A stretch of DNA of 64,000 bases from an uncultured Campylobacter sp. (GTDB lineage: Bacteria; Campylobacterota; Campylobacteria; Campylobacterales; Campylobacteraceae), in assembly GCF_963518785.1 (NCBI RefSeq), contig NZ_CAUQKJ010000003.1, forward strand, positions 124,001 through 188,000, given 5' to 3'. Positions 35,327 to 44,588 of this stretch are shown one piece after another. The notes below the pieces were generated by a model, which worked only from the letters and a program-made list of their open reading frames with translations, searched no databases and had not been told where the DNA came from. The position numbers and the translations under genes are program-made. The first letter of the stretch is position 1. Every line of letters starts with the position of its first letter.

Positions 35327-35677
35327 TTACGCATTCACGCTTTCGTTATTTTCTCTAATCATAGCAAAATGACGATAAATTTAAGGCTAAATTTTGAAAT
35401 TTTTTCGTCGTAAAGTATCAGATGAAATTAAAATAAATCGAGTAAATATCTATGAGAGCTGTACCCTTGCCTTCCATAATGGTAGCAGCGCAGGTGGCGG
35501 GTAGAAGATGTAAAAGTATCATAAAAAAAGCTTATGATTTAGCTAAAACGAATAAATTTTACCTAGCAAAATAATGCTTGCCAAAAAACTTGCAAGATAA
35601 TAAAGGCTGAAATAAAATTAATTGTTTAGTCGTTTTGACGGCTAAGTTTCAACCCGGCGGTATAAACCTGGCTAAAT
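35327..35677. other. Intergenic region with a 40-codon frame
   Basis: Between the hisF stop and the nucleosidase-like gene. It contains a short plus-strand frame (35452-35574) and otherwise AT-rich DNA. Confidence 0.45.
35452..35574 (+). CDS. Possible small protein or gene remnant, 40 codons
   Basis: ATG start, TAA stop, encoding a basic peptide (MRAVPLPSIMVAAQVAGRRC, then KSIIKKAYDLAKTNKFYLAK). The composition is protein-like, but there is no good ribosome site and I do not recognise it. It may be a decayed C-terminus of a lost gene. Confidence 0.25.
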   Translation: MRAVPLPSIMVAAQVAGRRCKSIIKKAYDLAKTNKFYLAK

Positions 35678-36598
35678 TTACAGTCTCACTTCGATGCCTT
35701 GCTCCTGCAGATACGTTTTTAGCGCCTTAATTTCGATCTCTCTAAAGTGAAAGATTGATGCTGCTAAGCATGCGTCCGCGCCCGCTAAAAATGCGTCTTT
35801 GAAGTGCTCCATTTTACCTGCGCCACCGCTTGCGATCACGGGGATGTCAAGCGCGCTGAAAATCCGCGTTAAATTTAACTCAAAGCCGTTTTTAACGCCG
35901 TCGCAGTCCATCGATGTGAGTAAAATTTCGCCCGCACCGCGCTCCTGCGCCTCTTTTGCCCAGGCAAGTGCATCCCTGCCGGTATCCAGCCTGCCGCCGT
36001 TTATAAACACGCTATAGCCGCAAGGCTCGCCGTTCCCAGTTAAAATTTCATCCTGCGAGCTGCGTGAGATCTCTCCAAAATTCCGTGCCTCACTGCCTAA
36101 ATTTGTGTCTGGATTTTGCATGTCGCCGTGTAAATTTCCGGTTGAATTCCTCGCCGTGTCATATAAATCGCCGCGCGAAATTTCACTCGAATTTCGTTTT
36201 GCGTCGATCGCTACCACGACGCACTGTGAGCCGAATTTGTTCGCGGCTTCGTCTATCAAATTCGGATTTTTTATCGCGGCCGAGTTGAGGCTTATTTTGT
36301 CGCAGCCGACGTTTAGCAGGCGAGAGATGTCATCGATCGTGCGGATGCCGCCGCCCACGGTCAACGGGATAAAAAGCTCGCGCGCGACTCGTTCTACGAC
36401 GTCCACGATCGTATCGCGCTCAAGGTGCGACGCCGTGATATCGAGGAAGCACAGCTCATCCGCGCCCTCCTCGTTGTAGCGCTTGGCTATCTCGACCGGA
36501 TCGCCCGCATCCACGAGACCTACGAAATTTACGCCTTTTACTACTCGTCCGTCTTTTACGTCTAGGCACGGGATTATGCGTTTTGCGAATCTATTCAA
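35678..36598 (-). CDS. hisF: Imidazole glycerol phosphate synthase, cyclase subunit, with a 56-residue insert
   Basis: TIM-barrel half of the HisFH enzyme of histidine synthesis, which uses ammonia from HisH and PRFAR to make imidazole glycerol phosphate and AICAR. Both catalytic Asp are present: IPCLDVKDGRVV (Asp12) and VVVAIDAKR (Asp132). Usual length is about 252; here it is 306, because residues about 136-191 (bases 36026-36193), placed right after the AIDAKR strand and before YSVFINGGR, are an Asn/Ser/Gly/Asp-rich stretch. This is at the loop-5 hairpin by the active-site mouth. The remainder aligns to the family. ATG at 36598. hisH is not in this window. Confidence 0.93.
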   Translation of the reverse strand: MNRFAKRIIPCLDVKDGRVVKGVNFVGLVDAGDPVEIAKRYNEEGADELCFLDITASHLERDTIVDVVERVARELFIPLTVGGGIRTIDDISRLLNVGCDKISLNSAAIKNPNLIDEAANKFGSQCVVVAIDAKRNSSEISRGDLYDTARNSTGNLHGDMQNPDTNLGSEARNFGEISRSSQDEILTGNGEPCGYSVFINGGRLDTGRDALAWAKEAQERGAGEILLTSMDCDGVKNGFELNLTRIFSALDIPVIASGGAGKMEHFKDAFLAGADACLAASIFHFREIEIKALKTYLQEQGIEVRL

Positions 36599-36689
36599 AG
36601 CAGCCCTTTGGAATAAAATTTTTTATGATTTTAGCCAAATTTTACTTAACATAATGACTTTATAAGTAAAATTTGGCTAGACTCTCGCG

Positions 36690-37550
36690 ATGATTAGGGC
36701 GAAAAAAGAGTTCGGGCAAAATTTTTTAAAAGACGAAGCCGTTTTAAGCAAGATCATCCAAGCGATTCCCGAGAATGTACAGAATGTCGTTGAGATAGGG
36801 GCTGGCTTAGGTGATTTAACTCGTAAGCTTTTGGAATTTTACAGATTAAAAAGTTTCGAGATAGATGAAGATTTATATCAAATTTTAAGCGCTAAATTCG
36901 CGCAGCAGATCGCTAGCGGCGAGCTTGAGCTCGTTTTGGGCGATGCTTTGCGGATTTGGCAGGAGCGGGGTCTTGAGCGCGGCGAATATTTTTTAGTCGC
37001 AAATTTGCCCTACTACGTCGCTACAAAGATGATTTTGCAGGCGATCGACGATGAGCTATGCGGCGGATTTTTGGTGATGATCCAAAAGGAAGTCGCTTTA
37101 AAATTCTGCGCTAGAGCAGGGCAGAACGATTTTAGCACCCTTTCGATCCTGGCCGATCTTGCGGGCGGCTGCGAGCTTCTATTCGACGTTGAGCCCGACT
37201 ACTTCGAGCCTGCGCCGAAGGTGACCTCATCGGTGATCAGGCTCGTAAAAGGCAAAAATTTTAAGCCAGGCACCGAGATAAACGCAGATGATCTCGGCGT
37301 AAAAAGTTGCGCCCGCTTCCAAAATCTCGATGAATACGAGAAATTTAAAAGCTTTTTGCGCGTATCTTTCAGCGCGCCGCGAAAGACGCTTATTAAAAAT
37401 TTAAGCGCAAAATTTGATAGAGGCTTAGCCGAAGAGATCTTTTTAAATTTGAAAATTCCGCCCACGGCTCGGGCGCACGAGTTAAATTCCACCCTTTTTT
37501 TAGAAATTTTTAAAAATTTAAAGGTAAAAGATGGAAGAAAACAGAAATGA
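36690..37550 (+). CDS. rsmA: 16S rRNA adenine-N6 dimethyltransferase
   Basis: KsgA-type SAM-dependent enzyme (286 residues) that dimethylates A1518 and A1519 of 16S rRNA. Seen: KKEFGQNFLKDEAVLSKI at the N-terminus, the SAM motif VVEIGAGLGDLTRKLL, and the catalytic NLPYYVATK (NLPY, residues 109-112). A short stretch around residues 190-215 (FKPGTEINADDLGVKSCARF) is longer than usual. Its stop overlaps the rnj start by 20 bases, as I recall for the ksgA-rnj pair in Helicobacter and Campylobacter. Confidence 0.94.
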   Translation: MIRAKKEFGQNFLKDEAVLSKIIQAIPENVQNVVEIGAGLGDLTRKLLEFYRLKSFEIDEDLYQILSAKFAQQIASGELELVLGDALRIWQERGLERGEYFLVANLPYYVATKMILQAIDDELCGGFLVMIQKEVALKFCARAGQNDFSTLSILADLAGGCELLFDVEPDYFEPAPKVTSSVIRLVKGKNFKPGTEINADDLGVKSCARFQNLDEYEKFKSFLRVSFSAPRKTLIKNLSAKFDRGLAEEIFLNLKIPPTARAHELNSTLFLEIFKNLKVKDGRKQK

Positions 37551-39756
37551 AAACGGCGTCGAACGACTCAAAAAAAGCAATCGCTATAAAAAACGCAAGG
37601 AAAATCTAAAAAAATCTATCGCAAGCGAAGGCTCTGCGGACGATGTGGAATTCGGTGGCGAGCACGAAAACGGCTCTCGCAAAAATAAAGGCAAGAAAAA
37701 CGAGCAAAATTCCGCTCGTTCAAAGGGTTCAAAAAACGGCTCTCGCAACGGATCAAATTCTACGAGCGGTTCGTACCGCGGCGACACGGACGGCGCGAAT
37801 GGTGCGCATTTCGGGGGTGCATACCCAAAAAACAACGAAAACGGCGCGGGCGGTTCAAATTTAAACCGCGACGGCCGTGCAAAGCCAAGCGGCAATAACG
37901 CAAAGGGCGCAAATTCTAGCTCCATAGAAGATACAAATTCTTCGGACTTGCAGAAAAAGAAAAAGCATAAAAAGCGCTCAAATATGCCAAAAAGTCTTAC
38001 TGGTAACGAGCCGTGGCAAAAGGCGATGGAAGAGGCGATCGCGGAAAATAAGCTGATCCACGAGGAGCGCTTACATCCGCTTAAAAACGCTAACCGCAGC
38101 GATGAGACGGTGCGTATCACGCCGCTTGGCGGACTGGGCGAGATCGGCGCGAATATGACCGTTTTTGAGACCAATACGAGCGCAATCATCGTGGACGTGG
38201 GTATGAGTTTTCCAGAGGAGAGTATGCTTGGAGTGGATATTTTGATCCCCGATTTTGATTATGTACGAAAGATAAAAAACAAGATCAAAGGCATCATTAT
38301 CACGCACGCGCACGAGGATCATATCGGCGCGATGCCATATTTTTTCAAAGAATTTCAATTCCCGATCTACGCTACGCCGCTTCCTTTGGGGATGATAAGC
38401 AATAAATTTGAAGAGCACGGCCTAAAAGCCGAGCGTAGCTACTTCCGCCCCGTGCAGAAGCGCCAGCTCTATCAGATCGGCGATTTTGAGGTCGAGTTTA
38501 TCCACATAACGCACTCGATTATCGATGCAAGCGCGCTTGCGATCACGACGAAGGCGGGCACGATCATCCACACGGGCGATTTTAAGATCGACCACACGCC
38601 GATTGACGGCTATCCGACCGATCTGAACCGCCTTGCGTATTACGGCGATCGCGGCGTTATGCTTTTGATGAGCGATAGCACGAACTCGCACAAAGAGGGG
38701 ATCACAAAGTCTGAAAGCTCGGTAGGAAAGACCTTTGATACGATATTTTCAAGCTGTAAGGGGCGCGTGATAATGAGCACCTTCAGCTCAAACATCCACC
38801 GCGTCTATCAGGCTATCGAGCGCGGTGTAAAATACGGCCGCAAGGTCTGCGTCATCGGACGAAGCATGGAACGAAATTTATTTACCGCGATGGAGCTTGG
38901 CTACGTAAATTTAGACAAAAAAATCTTCGTCGATGCCGATCAGGTCTCCAAATACCCGGATAATGAGGTTTTAATCGTTACTACCGGCTCGCAGGGCGAG
39001 ACGATGAGCGCGCTGTACCGCATGGCCACGGACGAGCACAAATACATTAAAATCAAATCCACCGATCAAGTAATCATCAGCGCCAAAGCAATCCCCGGCA
39101 ACGAAAGCAGCGTCTCAACTGTGCTTAACTACCTGCTAAAAAGCGGCGCAAAGGTCGCGTATCAGGACTTCAGCGAGATACACGTAAGCGGGCACGCCTC
39201 GATCGAGGAGCAAAAACTCATGCTGCGCTTGATAAAGCCAAAATTTTTCCTACCCGTGCACGGCGAGTATAATCACATCGTAAAGCACAAAGAGACCGCG
39301 ATGGAGTGCGGCATCGAGGAGAAAAATATCTATCTGATGAACGACGGCGATCAGATGGAGGTTTGCGAAAAATATCTAAAGCGCGTCAAGACCGTCAAGA
39401 CGGGCAAAGTCTTCATCGACAACCAGATCAATAAGCAGATATCTGACGAGATCGTCAAGCACCGCCAAAATTTAGCCGATGCGGGCGTCGCGGTCATCAT
39501 CGCGCAGATCGACAAAAACGAAAAGAGGCTCATTCAGACGCGCGTCATCACCTACGGGCTCGTCGCCGATAATCAAACGGCGCACTTTACCAAGGAGATG
39601 CAGGGCATCATCGAGCAGTTTTTAGCAAATTTAAAAGATGAAATTTTGCTCGATCACTGGGCGCTGGAGGGCAAGATTCGCCAGGCCGTGCGAAAGCATA
39701 TCTTTAGAAAGATCAAAAAATATCCGACCATCGTGCCGGTGATCTATTTGATGTAA
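37531..39756 (+). CDS. rnj: Ribonuclease J with a long low-complexity N-terminus
   Basis: Metallo-beta-lactamase/beta-CASP nuclease that acts in mRNA decay and maturation. The core begins near residue 193 (VRITPLGGLGEIGANMT); the zinc motif is THAHEDHIGAMPYF (HxHxDH), followed by HTGDFKIDHTP and the beta-CASP and C-terminal domains. The first ~190 residues (bases 37531-38100) are charged and Asn/Gly/Ser/Lys-rich. Helicobacter RNase J has a comparable N-terminal extension involved in oligomer formation, so an extension is a group trait, though the composition here is extreme. Translation overlaps rsmA. Confidence 0.93.
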   Translation: MEENRNENGVERLKKSNRYKKRKENLKKSIASEGSADDVEFGGEHENGSRKNKGKKNEQNSARSKGSKNGSRNGSNSTSGSYRGDTDGANGAHFGGAYPKNNENGAGGSNLNRDGRAKPSGNNAKGANSSSIEDTNSSDLQKKKKHKKRSNMPKSLTGNEPWQKAMEEAIAENKLIHEERLHPLKNANRSDETVRITPLGGLGEIGANMTVFETNTSAIIVDVGMSFPEESMLGVDILIPDFDYVRKIKNKIKGIIITHAHEDHIGAMPYFFKEFQFPIYATPLPLGMISNKFEEHGLKAERSYFRPVQKRQLYQIGDFEVEFIHITHSIIDASALAITTKAGTIIHTGDFKIDHTPIDGYPTDLNRLAYYGDRGVMLLMSDSTNSHKEGITKSESSVGKTFDTIFSSCKGRVIMSTFSSNIHRVYQAIERGVKYGRKVCVIGRSMERNLFTAMELGYVNLDKKIFVDADQVSKYPDNEVLIVTTGSQGETMSALYRMATDEHKYIKIKSTDQVIISAKAIPGNESSVSTVLNYLLKSGAKVAYQDFSEIHVSGHASIEEQKLMLRLIKPKFFLPVHGEYNHIVKHKETAMECGIEEKNIYLMNDGDQMEVCEKYLKRVKTVKTGKVFIDNQINKQISDEIVKHRQNLADAGVAVIIAQIDKNEKRLIQTRVITYGLVADNQTAHFTKEMQGIIEQFLANLKDEILLDHWALEGKIRQAVRKHIFRKIKKYPTIVPVIYLM

Positions 39757-40094
39757 GCGTGGCTAAATTTAGCGCGCAAGGAGGCTTTGATCTGCGGCGG
39801 GCGAGTGAAATTTTAATGGCGCCGGTTAGCGCTCGGGCGTGAAATTTTGCGATGTGAGCGAGTTTTGCAGCGCGGAATTTTAAAGTGGCGAGTAAAATTT
39901 CGAGCACAATTTCGGCGTAAAGTAAAATTTAAAGAGCGTCCAGTAAACCCGCGGCGAACGGGCAGGGCGGCGCGTGATTTTGTAGATTAGAATTTTGCGG
40001 CGTAAATTTCAAAGGCGTGAAATTTTAGCTAGCGCAAATTTAGGCGCGGCGCAAAGAGGCGCAAAATGAAAGTAAATTTTAAAAAGAAGGTTTA
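39757..40094. other. Intergenic region dense in AAATTT
   Basis: The gap between rnj and kpsF consists of GTGAAATTTT, GTAAATTTC and GGAATTTTA words about every 25 bases, separated by GC-rich spacers. No gene seen. Confidence 0.5.
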
Positions 40095-41057
40095 ATGAGT
40101 GAAATTTTAGATACGGCACGAGAGGTGCTGAGGCTCGAAGGAGCGGAGCTTTTGCGGCATGCGGATCTTATCGGCGGCGAAATTGAGCGAGCCGTAAACT
40201 TGATCCTAGCTTGCAAGGGCAAGGTAATCGTCACCGGCGTGGGCAAGAGCGGTCACATAGGCGTTAAGATCGCCGCGACGCTTGCCAGCACCGGCACGCC
40301 GTCGTTTTTCGTCCACCCTACCGAGGCGCTGCACGGAGATTTGGGCATGATCGGCAAGGACGATATGGTGCTTGCGATCAGCTTTAGCGGCGAGAGCGAG
40401 GAGCTGGTTAGAATTTTACCTCACCTCAAACGCTTCGGCGTAAAGATCATCGCAATGGCGCGTGATAAAAACAGCTCGCTCGGCAAGGTTGGCGACGAGT
40501 TCATAAGCCTAAATATTGTCAAAGAGGCCTGCCCGCTAGGCGCTGCGCCTACGGTTTCTACGACGCTAACACTTGCGTTAGGAGACGCGTTAGCGATCTG
40601 TTTGATGAGGCAGCGTAGATTCGGCAAGGAGGATTTTGCAAATTTTCACCCGGGCGGCAGCCTCGGCAAGCGGCTTTTCGTTAAAGTAAAAGATGTGATG
40701 CAAAGCAAAAATTTGCCCGTCGCAAGCCTTAACGCCAGCCTAAAACAAGCTATTGACGTTATGACGCACGGAAAGCTCGGCACCGTCTTGTTAGTAAACG
40801 AAAAAGGCACGCTCGAGGCGATCCTAAGCGACGGCGATCTGCGCCGCGCACTGATGCGAGAGGATTTTGACATCAATGACGCCGCGCTGAAATATGCCAC
40901 AAAAAATCCTAAAATGCTAGACGATAAAAATATGCTCGCAATAGACGCGCTAAATTTGATCGAGCAATTCAAAATCCAAGTCCTGCCCGTGGTCGAAAAC
41001 GGCGTGCCTGCGGGGATCTTGCACATTCACGATCTAACGAGCCTGGGGCTAAAATAA
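40095..41057 (+). CDS. kdsD: Arabinose-5-phosphate isomerase, KpsF/KdsD type
   Basis: Converts ribulose 5-phosphate to arabinose 5-phosphate, the first step to KDO for lipopolysaccharide. It has an N-terminal SIS sugar-isomerase domain (VIVTGVGKSGHIGVKIAATL, HPTEALHGDLGMI) and two C-terminal CBS domains (about residues 205-320). Length 320 fits KdsD/KpsF. It lies in the rsmA-rnj-kpsF-rluB order seen in epsilonproteobacteria. Its stop (TAA) shares a base with the next gene's ATG (TAATG). Confidence 0.92.
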   Translation: MSEILDTAREVLRLEGAELLRHADLIGGEIERAVNLILACKGKVIVTGVGKSGHIGVKIAATLASTGTPSFFVHPTEALHGDLGMIGKDDMVLAISFSGESEELVRILPHLKRFGVKIIAMARDKNSSLGKVGDEFISLNIVKEACPLGAAPTVSTTLTLALGDALAICLMRQRRFGKEDFANFHPGGSLGKRLFVKVKDVMQSKNLPVASLNASLKQAIDVMTHGKLGTVLLVNEKGTLEAILSDGDLRRALMREDFDINDAALKYATKNPKMLDDKNMLAIDALNLIEQFKIQVLPVVENGVPAGILHIHDLTSLGLK

Positions 41058-41827
41058 TGCAAAAGATGCGTCTGAATAAATTTATCTCCCATAACACCGC
41101 CTACTCACGCCGTGAGGCGGACGAGCTAATCAAGCAAGGCAAGGTTAGCATTAACGGCCGCGTCGTTAGCGATTTTATAGAGGTTAGCGGCGAGGAGAAG
41201 ATCCGCATCGGCTCGCGCCTCATTAAGCCCAAGACGGAATTTACGATGATCGTTTATAACAAACGCAAAGGCGAGTTGGTTACTAAAAAGGACAATCGCG
41301 GCAGGCGGACGATTTACGATAGCTTGCCGGAGGGGTTTAGCAGATTTGTTAGCGTGGGGCGTTTGGATTTTGCAAGCGAAGGGCTTTTGCTGCTGGCCGA
41401 TGCGCCCGCGATTGCTACGGCGCTGATGAACAGCGACATCGAGCGAGAGTACTATCTAAAGGTAAAAGGCGAGGTGGGGGATGAGGTCGTAACGGCGATC
41501 CGCGAGGGCTTTTTCGCCGCAGACGCAAGCAAGGGCGCGCACGCCAAAAGTAAGATCAGATCGATGGAATTTAAGCCCTTTTTGGGCTACCGCATAATGC
41601 CTAGCAGCGGCGGTTATACGAAGATAAAGGCGATCATTAACGAGGGGCAAAACCGCGAGCTGCGTAGATTTTTCGGCTATTTCGATCTGGATGTCGTGGA
41701 GCTTAAGCGCACGGCATTCGGTAGAATGACGCTTGGAACGCTAAAGCCCGGCAAATGGCGCTATTTTGATCAGAGCGAATACGAAGATCTGCGCGATTTT
41801 TTGAAAGAAAACAAAATCCGCTATTAA
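41057..41827 (+). CDS. rluB: Ribosomal large subunit pseudouridine synthase, RluB/RsuA type
   Basis: A 256-residue enzyme: an N-terminal S4 RNA-binding domain (MRLNKFISHNTAYSRREADE) followed by the RsuA/RluB catalytic domain with VGRLDFASEGLLLL, where the Asp of GRLD is catalytic, and EGQNRELRRFFGYF. It makes a pseudouridine in ribosomal RNA; RluB is the best guess, but RluE/RluF or RsuA specificity cannot be excluded. It overlaps kdsD by one base. Confidence 0.9.
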   Translation: MQKMRLNKFISHNTAYSRREADELIKQGKVSINGRVVSDFIEVSGEEKIRIGSRLIKPKTEFTMIVYNKRKGELVTKKDNRGRRTIYDSLPEGFSRFVSVGRLDFASEGLLLLADAPAIATALMNSDIEREYYLKVKGEVGDEVVTAIREGFFAADASKGAHAKSKIRSMEFKPFLGYRIMPSSGGYTKIKAIINEGQNRELRRFFGYFDLDVVELKRTAFGRMTLGTLKPGKWRYFDQSEYEDLRDFLKENKIRY

Positions 41828-41842
41828 ATTTAAGGAGGCGAA

Positions 41843-42316
41843 ATGAGCTCAAAGACAAACGCCGCACGCGTACTGGACGGTCTGAAAATCCACTACGAGA
41901 TAAAAGAATATGCGGTGGATCCTTTAAATTTAGACGCGGTACACGTGGCAAACAGCGTGAGCGAGCCGATTGAGCGGGTTTATAAAACGATAGTTTGCAC
42001 GGCGGATCACGAATATGTCGTAGCCTGCCTGCAAGGCGATCTAAATCTCGATCTTAAGGCGCTCGCGCACATCTGCGGCGCGAAGCGTTGCGAACTGATG
42101 GATTTAAAGGATTTGCAAAAAATCACCGGCTACGTCAGGGGCGGCTGCTCTCCGCTTGGGATGAAAAAACACTTCCGCACCTTCATCGATGAAAAAGCGC
42201 TAACGCAGGAGAAAATTTATGTTAGTGCAGGCGTGCGGGGAAAACAGATTGCTCTTGCGCCGAAGGACCTCGCAGTCGCAACCGAAGCGCAAATTTGCAA
42301 AATAACGCATGACTAA
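41843..42316 (+). CDS. ybaK: Cys-tRNA(Pro) deacylase, YbaK/EbsC family
   Basis: A 157-residue editing domain that removes cysteine wrongly loaded on tRNA-Pro. Seen: VYKTIVC after the first helix, CGAKRCELMD, and the signature TGYVRGGCSPLGMKK with the conserved Gly-Gly-Cys-Ser loop. ATG at 41843 follows AAGGAGG with six bases between, 15 bases after rluB, so it is probably in that operon. Confidence 0.92.
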   Translation: MSSKTNAARVLDGLKIHYEIKEYAVDPLNLDAVHVANSVSEPIERVYKTIVCTADHEYVVACLQGDLNLDLKALAHICGAKRCELMDLKDLQKITGYVRGGCSPLGMKKHFRTFIDEKALTQEKIYVSAGVRGKQIALAPKDLAVATEAQICKITHD

Positions 42317-42678
42317 GGCAGCGTCACTTTTTCTGCCGCCTGCGTAAATAACGCCAGCCGCAAGCTGGCCAAAATTTGCACTACGAGATTTAGGCTTGTA
42401 AAATTTCGCAGCGCGCCGTTTATTAAAACGAACTCCTGTTTGGCAAAAAATACAAATCAAATTAATGTAAAATTTTATTGTTAAAATTCTAAGTACCGCG
42501 CGCCGCAAAATATCTCAAACAAGATGACGAGCACGCGGGGGACGAAGCAAGCCTATTTTAAAAGTGCATGCTTTGCGCGCGATCTGTGTTTTGTTTGCTA
42601 TAAATTTAGACTCACGGCATTTGGAGTCATTTGCGATGAAATTTTAAAATTTCATCGCAAATTTTCTACGTCTCGCGC
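42317..42678. other. Intergenic region
   Basis: Convergent gap between ybaK and lemA. A weak GGCAG/CTGCC hairpin lies just after ybaK (42318-42338). AT-rich otherwise; frames here are not credible. Confidence 0.4.
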
Positions 42679-43242
42679 CTATTTTTTGAAAAGCTCAGAG
42701 ACGTTCGGGGCTTGCTTTTCTTGCTCGCTAGCGGCGAAAAATTCCGCTTTAGCGAAGTTGAAAACGTTAGCGATTATGTTAGTAGGGAACATCTCGCAGG
42801 CGTTATTATAAACCGTAACGGCGCCGTTATAAGCGCGGCGTGCGGCGCTGATCTGCTCCTCGCACTCGCCTAACGCGTTTTGTAGCTTGGCAAACGATTC
42901 GTTAGCCTTGAGGTTCGGATACGCCTCTACCGCAATGCGGATCTGCCCTAAAAGAGCCGAAATTTCGCTATTTAGCTTAAATTTATCCGCGTTAGAAGCC
43001 GCGTTGATCGCTTGCGAGCGAAGTTCGCTAACGCGCGTTAGCACGGCGTTTTCGTGGCTCATATATTCGCGCGTGGCGCTAACTAAATTTGGGATGAGGT
43101 CATAGCGCTTTTTAAGCTGTGTATCGACGGTGGAAGCGATATTTCGCACCTGGTTGCGCTTGGCGATGAACGAGTTATAAACACCCACTAACGCCAAAAC
43201 TAACAAAACTATGACGACTAATAAAATCAAAGCCGCATTCAT
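42679..43242 (-). CDS. lemA: LemA family membrane protein
   Basis: A 187-residue protein with one N-terminal membrane helix (ALILLVVIVLLVLALVGVYN) and a helical domain with the family phrases YNSFIAKRNQVRNIASTVD and RYDLIPNLVSATREYMSHE, ending YNNACEMFPTNIIANVFNF. LemA proteins are anchored helical bundles of unknown role; some interact with membrane-bound proteases or two-component systems. ATG at 43242 follows AAAGGAGAG. It is divergent from the tRNA gene. Confidence 0.9.
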   Translation of the reverse strand: MNAALILLVVIVLLVLALVGVYNSFIAKRNQVRNIASTVDTQLKKRYDLIPNLVSATREYMSHENAVLTRVSELRSQAINAASNADKFKLNSEISALLGQIRIAVEAYPNLKANESFAKLQNALGECEEQISAARRAYNGAVTVYNNACEMFPTNIIANVFNFAKAEFFAASEQEKQAPNVSELFKK

Positions 43243-43288
43243 TTTCTCTCCTTTTAAAGTGTTTCAATTAAAAATAAGAATATTTAGC

Positions 43289-43294
43289 TATACT
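43289..43294 (+). promoter_or_regulatory. Probable -10 box of the tRNA gene
   Basis: TATACT with A/T-periodic upstream DNA (43262-43288), ending 18 bases before the mature tRNA. Confidence 0.45.
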
Positions 43295-43312
43295 TACCAT
43301 TTCTTTTCGCGT

Positions 43313-43389
43313 GTCAAGGTAGCTCAGCTGGTTAGAGCGCTGGTCTCATAAGCCGGAGGTCGAGAGTTCAAGTCTCTCTCTTGACACCA
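43313..43389 (+). tRNA. tRNA with anticodon CAU, elongator-Met type
   Basis: A 77-base cloverleaf with an encoded CCA end. The acceptor stem is GUCAAGG with UCUUGAC, the D-arm is AGCUCAGCUGGUUAGAGC, the anticodon loop is CUCAUAA (anticodon CAU), and the T-arm contains GUUCAAGU. The paired first base (G1-C72) rules out the initiator tRNA. It is elongator tRNA-Met or the lysidine-modified tRNA-Ile(CAU); the two cannot be separated by eye. Confidence 0.93.
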
Positions 43390-43874
43390 TCTTCAAATTA
43401 CCTTTAAGAGCATACAGCGTCTCAAAAAAGTTAGAGATTATATCTTACTTATACTTGAAAAATAATGAAAATTGGCAAAAGCATAAAATTATCTTATTGG
43501 CGCACCTTTCATGCAACCTCAATTTAAATGCTCGCCGAGATAAAATTTGAGCGTTTCGAACAGGATTTGCGATTTTACAACATCTGTTATTTAAGTCGTC
43601 GGCAGACTAAAATGCAATTTGACGGCATAATCTGGCAAATGTGAGTTTTTTAGATTTGTTGCTCCGTCTCTAAAAGATAAATTTGCGCAAAGTATCTTTA
43701 CCTACGAGCCTTTAAGATATTTTGGCAAAAGTTTTTTATTCGAGTCTCTTTCGCGTTTTCACATCGGCAAATCTCGCGCCGGCATAATCTACCGCATTAT
43801 GCACAAATTCGCACTATTTAGCTAAATTTTTGATATAATCTCCCGCTTTAAAAGCTAAAATTCAAAGGAAACAT
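43390..43874. other. Intergenic region after the tRNA
   Basis: No gene supported. AT-rich near the tRNA; contains the TATAAT box of the rhodanese gene at 43834-43839. Confidence 0.45.
43834..43839 (+). promoter_or_regulatory. TATAAT -10 box of the rhodanese gene
   Basis: TTGATATAATC preceded by T-rich DNA, 36 bases before the start codon. Confidence 0.6.
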
Positions 43875-44588
43875 ATGAAATTTATTTCTCACAAAATTTT
43901 AAAAAGCGCGGTTTTGCTGGCAGCATTGGGATCTTTTGCGACTTGCGGCGCCGAGACGCAGCAACCTAACGGCTACGCCATAAGCGGCGCGGCACTATCA
44001 GCGATAGAGGAGGACAATAGAGCAAAAGAAAATTATCTAGTCATTGACGTTAGAACTGCAGATGAGTACGCTGCAGGCCACGTGAAGCACGCGATCAACA
44101 TCCCGCTTGGAGAGCTGGAAAGCAGACTGGACGAGATAAACGCCTATAAAGATAAAAACGTCGTGCTTTATTGTAATACGGGCAATCGCAGCGGCAAGGC
44201 GCTTGATCTGCTTAAGCAAAAGGGCTTTAGCATGCTTATGAACGCGCCCGGCGTGAAGCAGTACGACTACGAGCTGTACAAGGTCGGCAGCATAAACGCG
44301 GAGGGGTTTTTGAAAATAGCGAATGATCCGAACGTCTTAGTCATCGATGTGCGCGAAAAAAAAGACTACGACGCGGGGCATATGAAAGGCGCGATAAATA
44401 TTCCTGACGGCGAGCCTTTAGAAAATTACAAGGACGTGCTTGAGGCCAATAAAGACAAAAAGATGATCACGCACTGCTACAGCGGCAACCGCAGTGCCAA
44501 GCTCGCCAAAGCCCTAAACGAGCGAGGCTACAACGTCACAAATCTACTTGACGGCACGAAAGAGTATAATTACGAGCTAGTAAAATAA
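43875..44588 (+). CDS. Periplasmic tandem rhodanese protein
   Basis: A 237-residue exported protein: signal peptide of about 26 residues (AVLLAALGSFATCGA), then two rhodanese domains. Each has its active-site cysteine loop: LYCNTGNRSGKALDLL (about 94-109) and THCYSGNRSAKLAKAL (about 194-209). Both contain the DVR/DVREK entry strand and the GHVKHAINIP or GHMKGAINIP turn. Rhodaneses move sulphane sulphur; in the periplasm this may involve thiosulphate or polysulphide chemistry. No electron-carrier gene is beside it. ATG at 43875 follows AAAGGAAA. Confidence 0.88.
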   Translation: MKFISHKILKSAVLLAALGSFATCGAETQQPNGYAISGAALSAIEEDNRAKENYLVIDVRTADEYAAGHVKHAINIPLGELESRLDEINAYKDKNVVLYCNTGNRSGKALDLLKQKGFSMLMNAPGVKQYDYELYKVGSINAEGFLKIANDPNVLVIDVREKKDYDAGHMKGAINIPDGEPLENYKDVLEANKDKKMITHCYSGNRSAKLAKALNERGYNVTNLLDGTKEYNYELVK

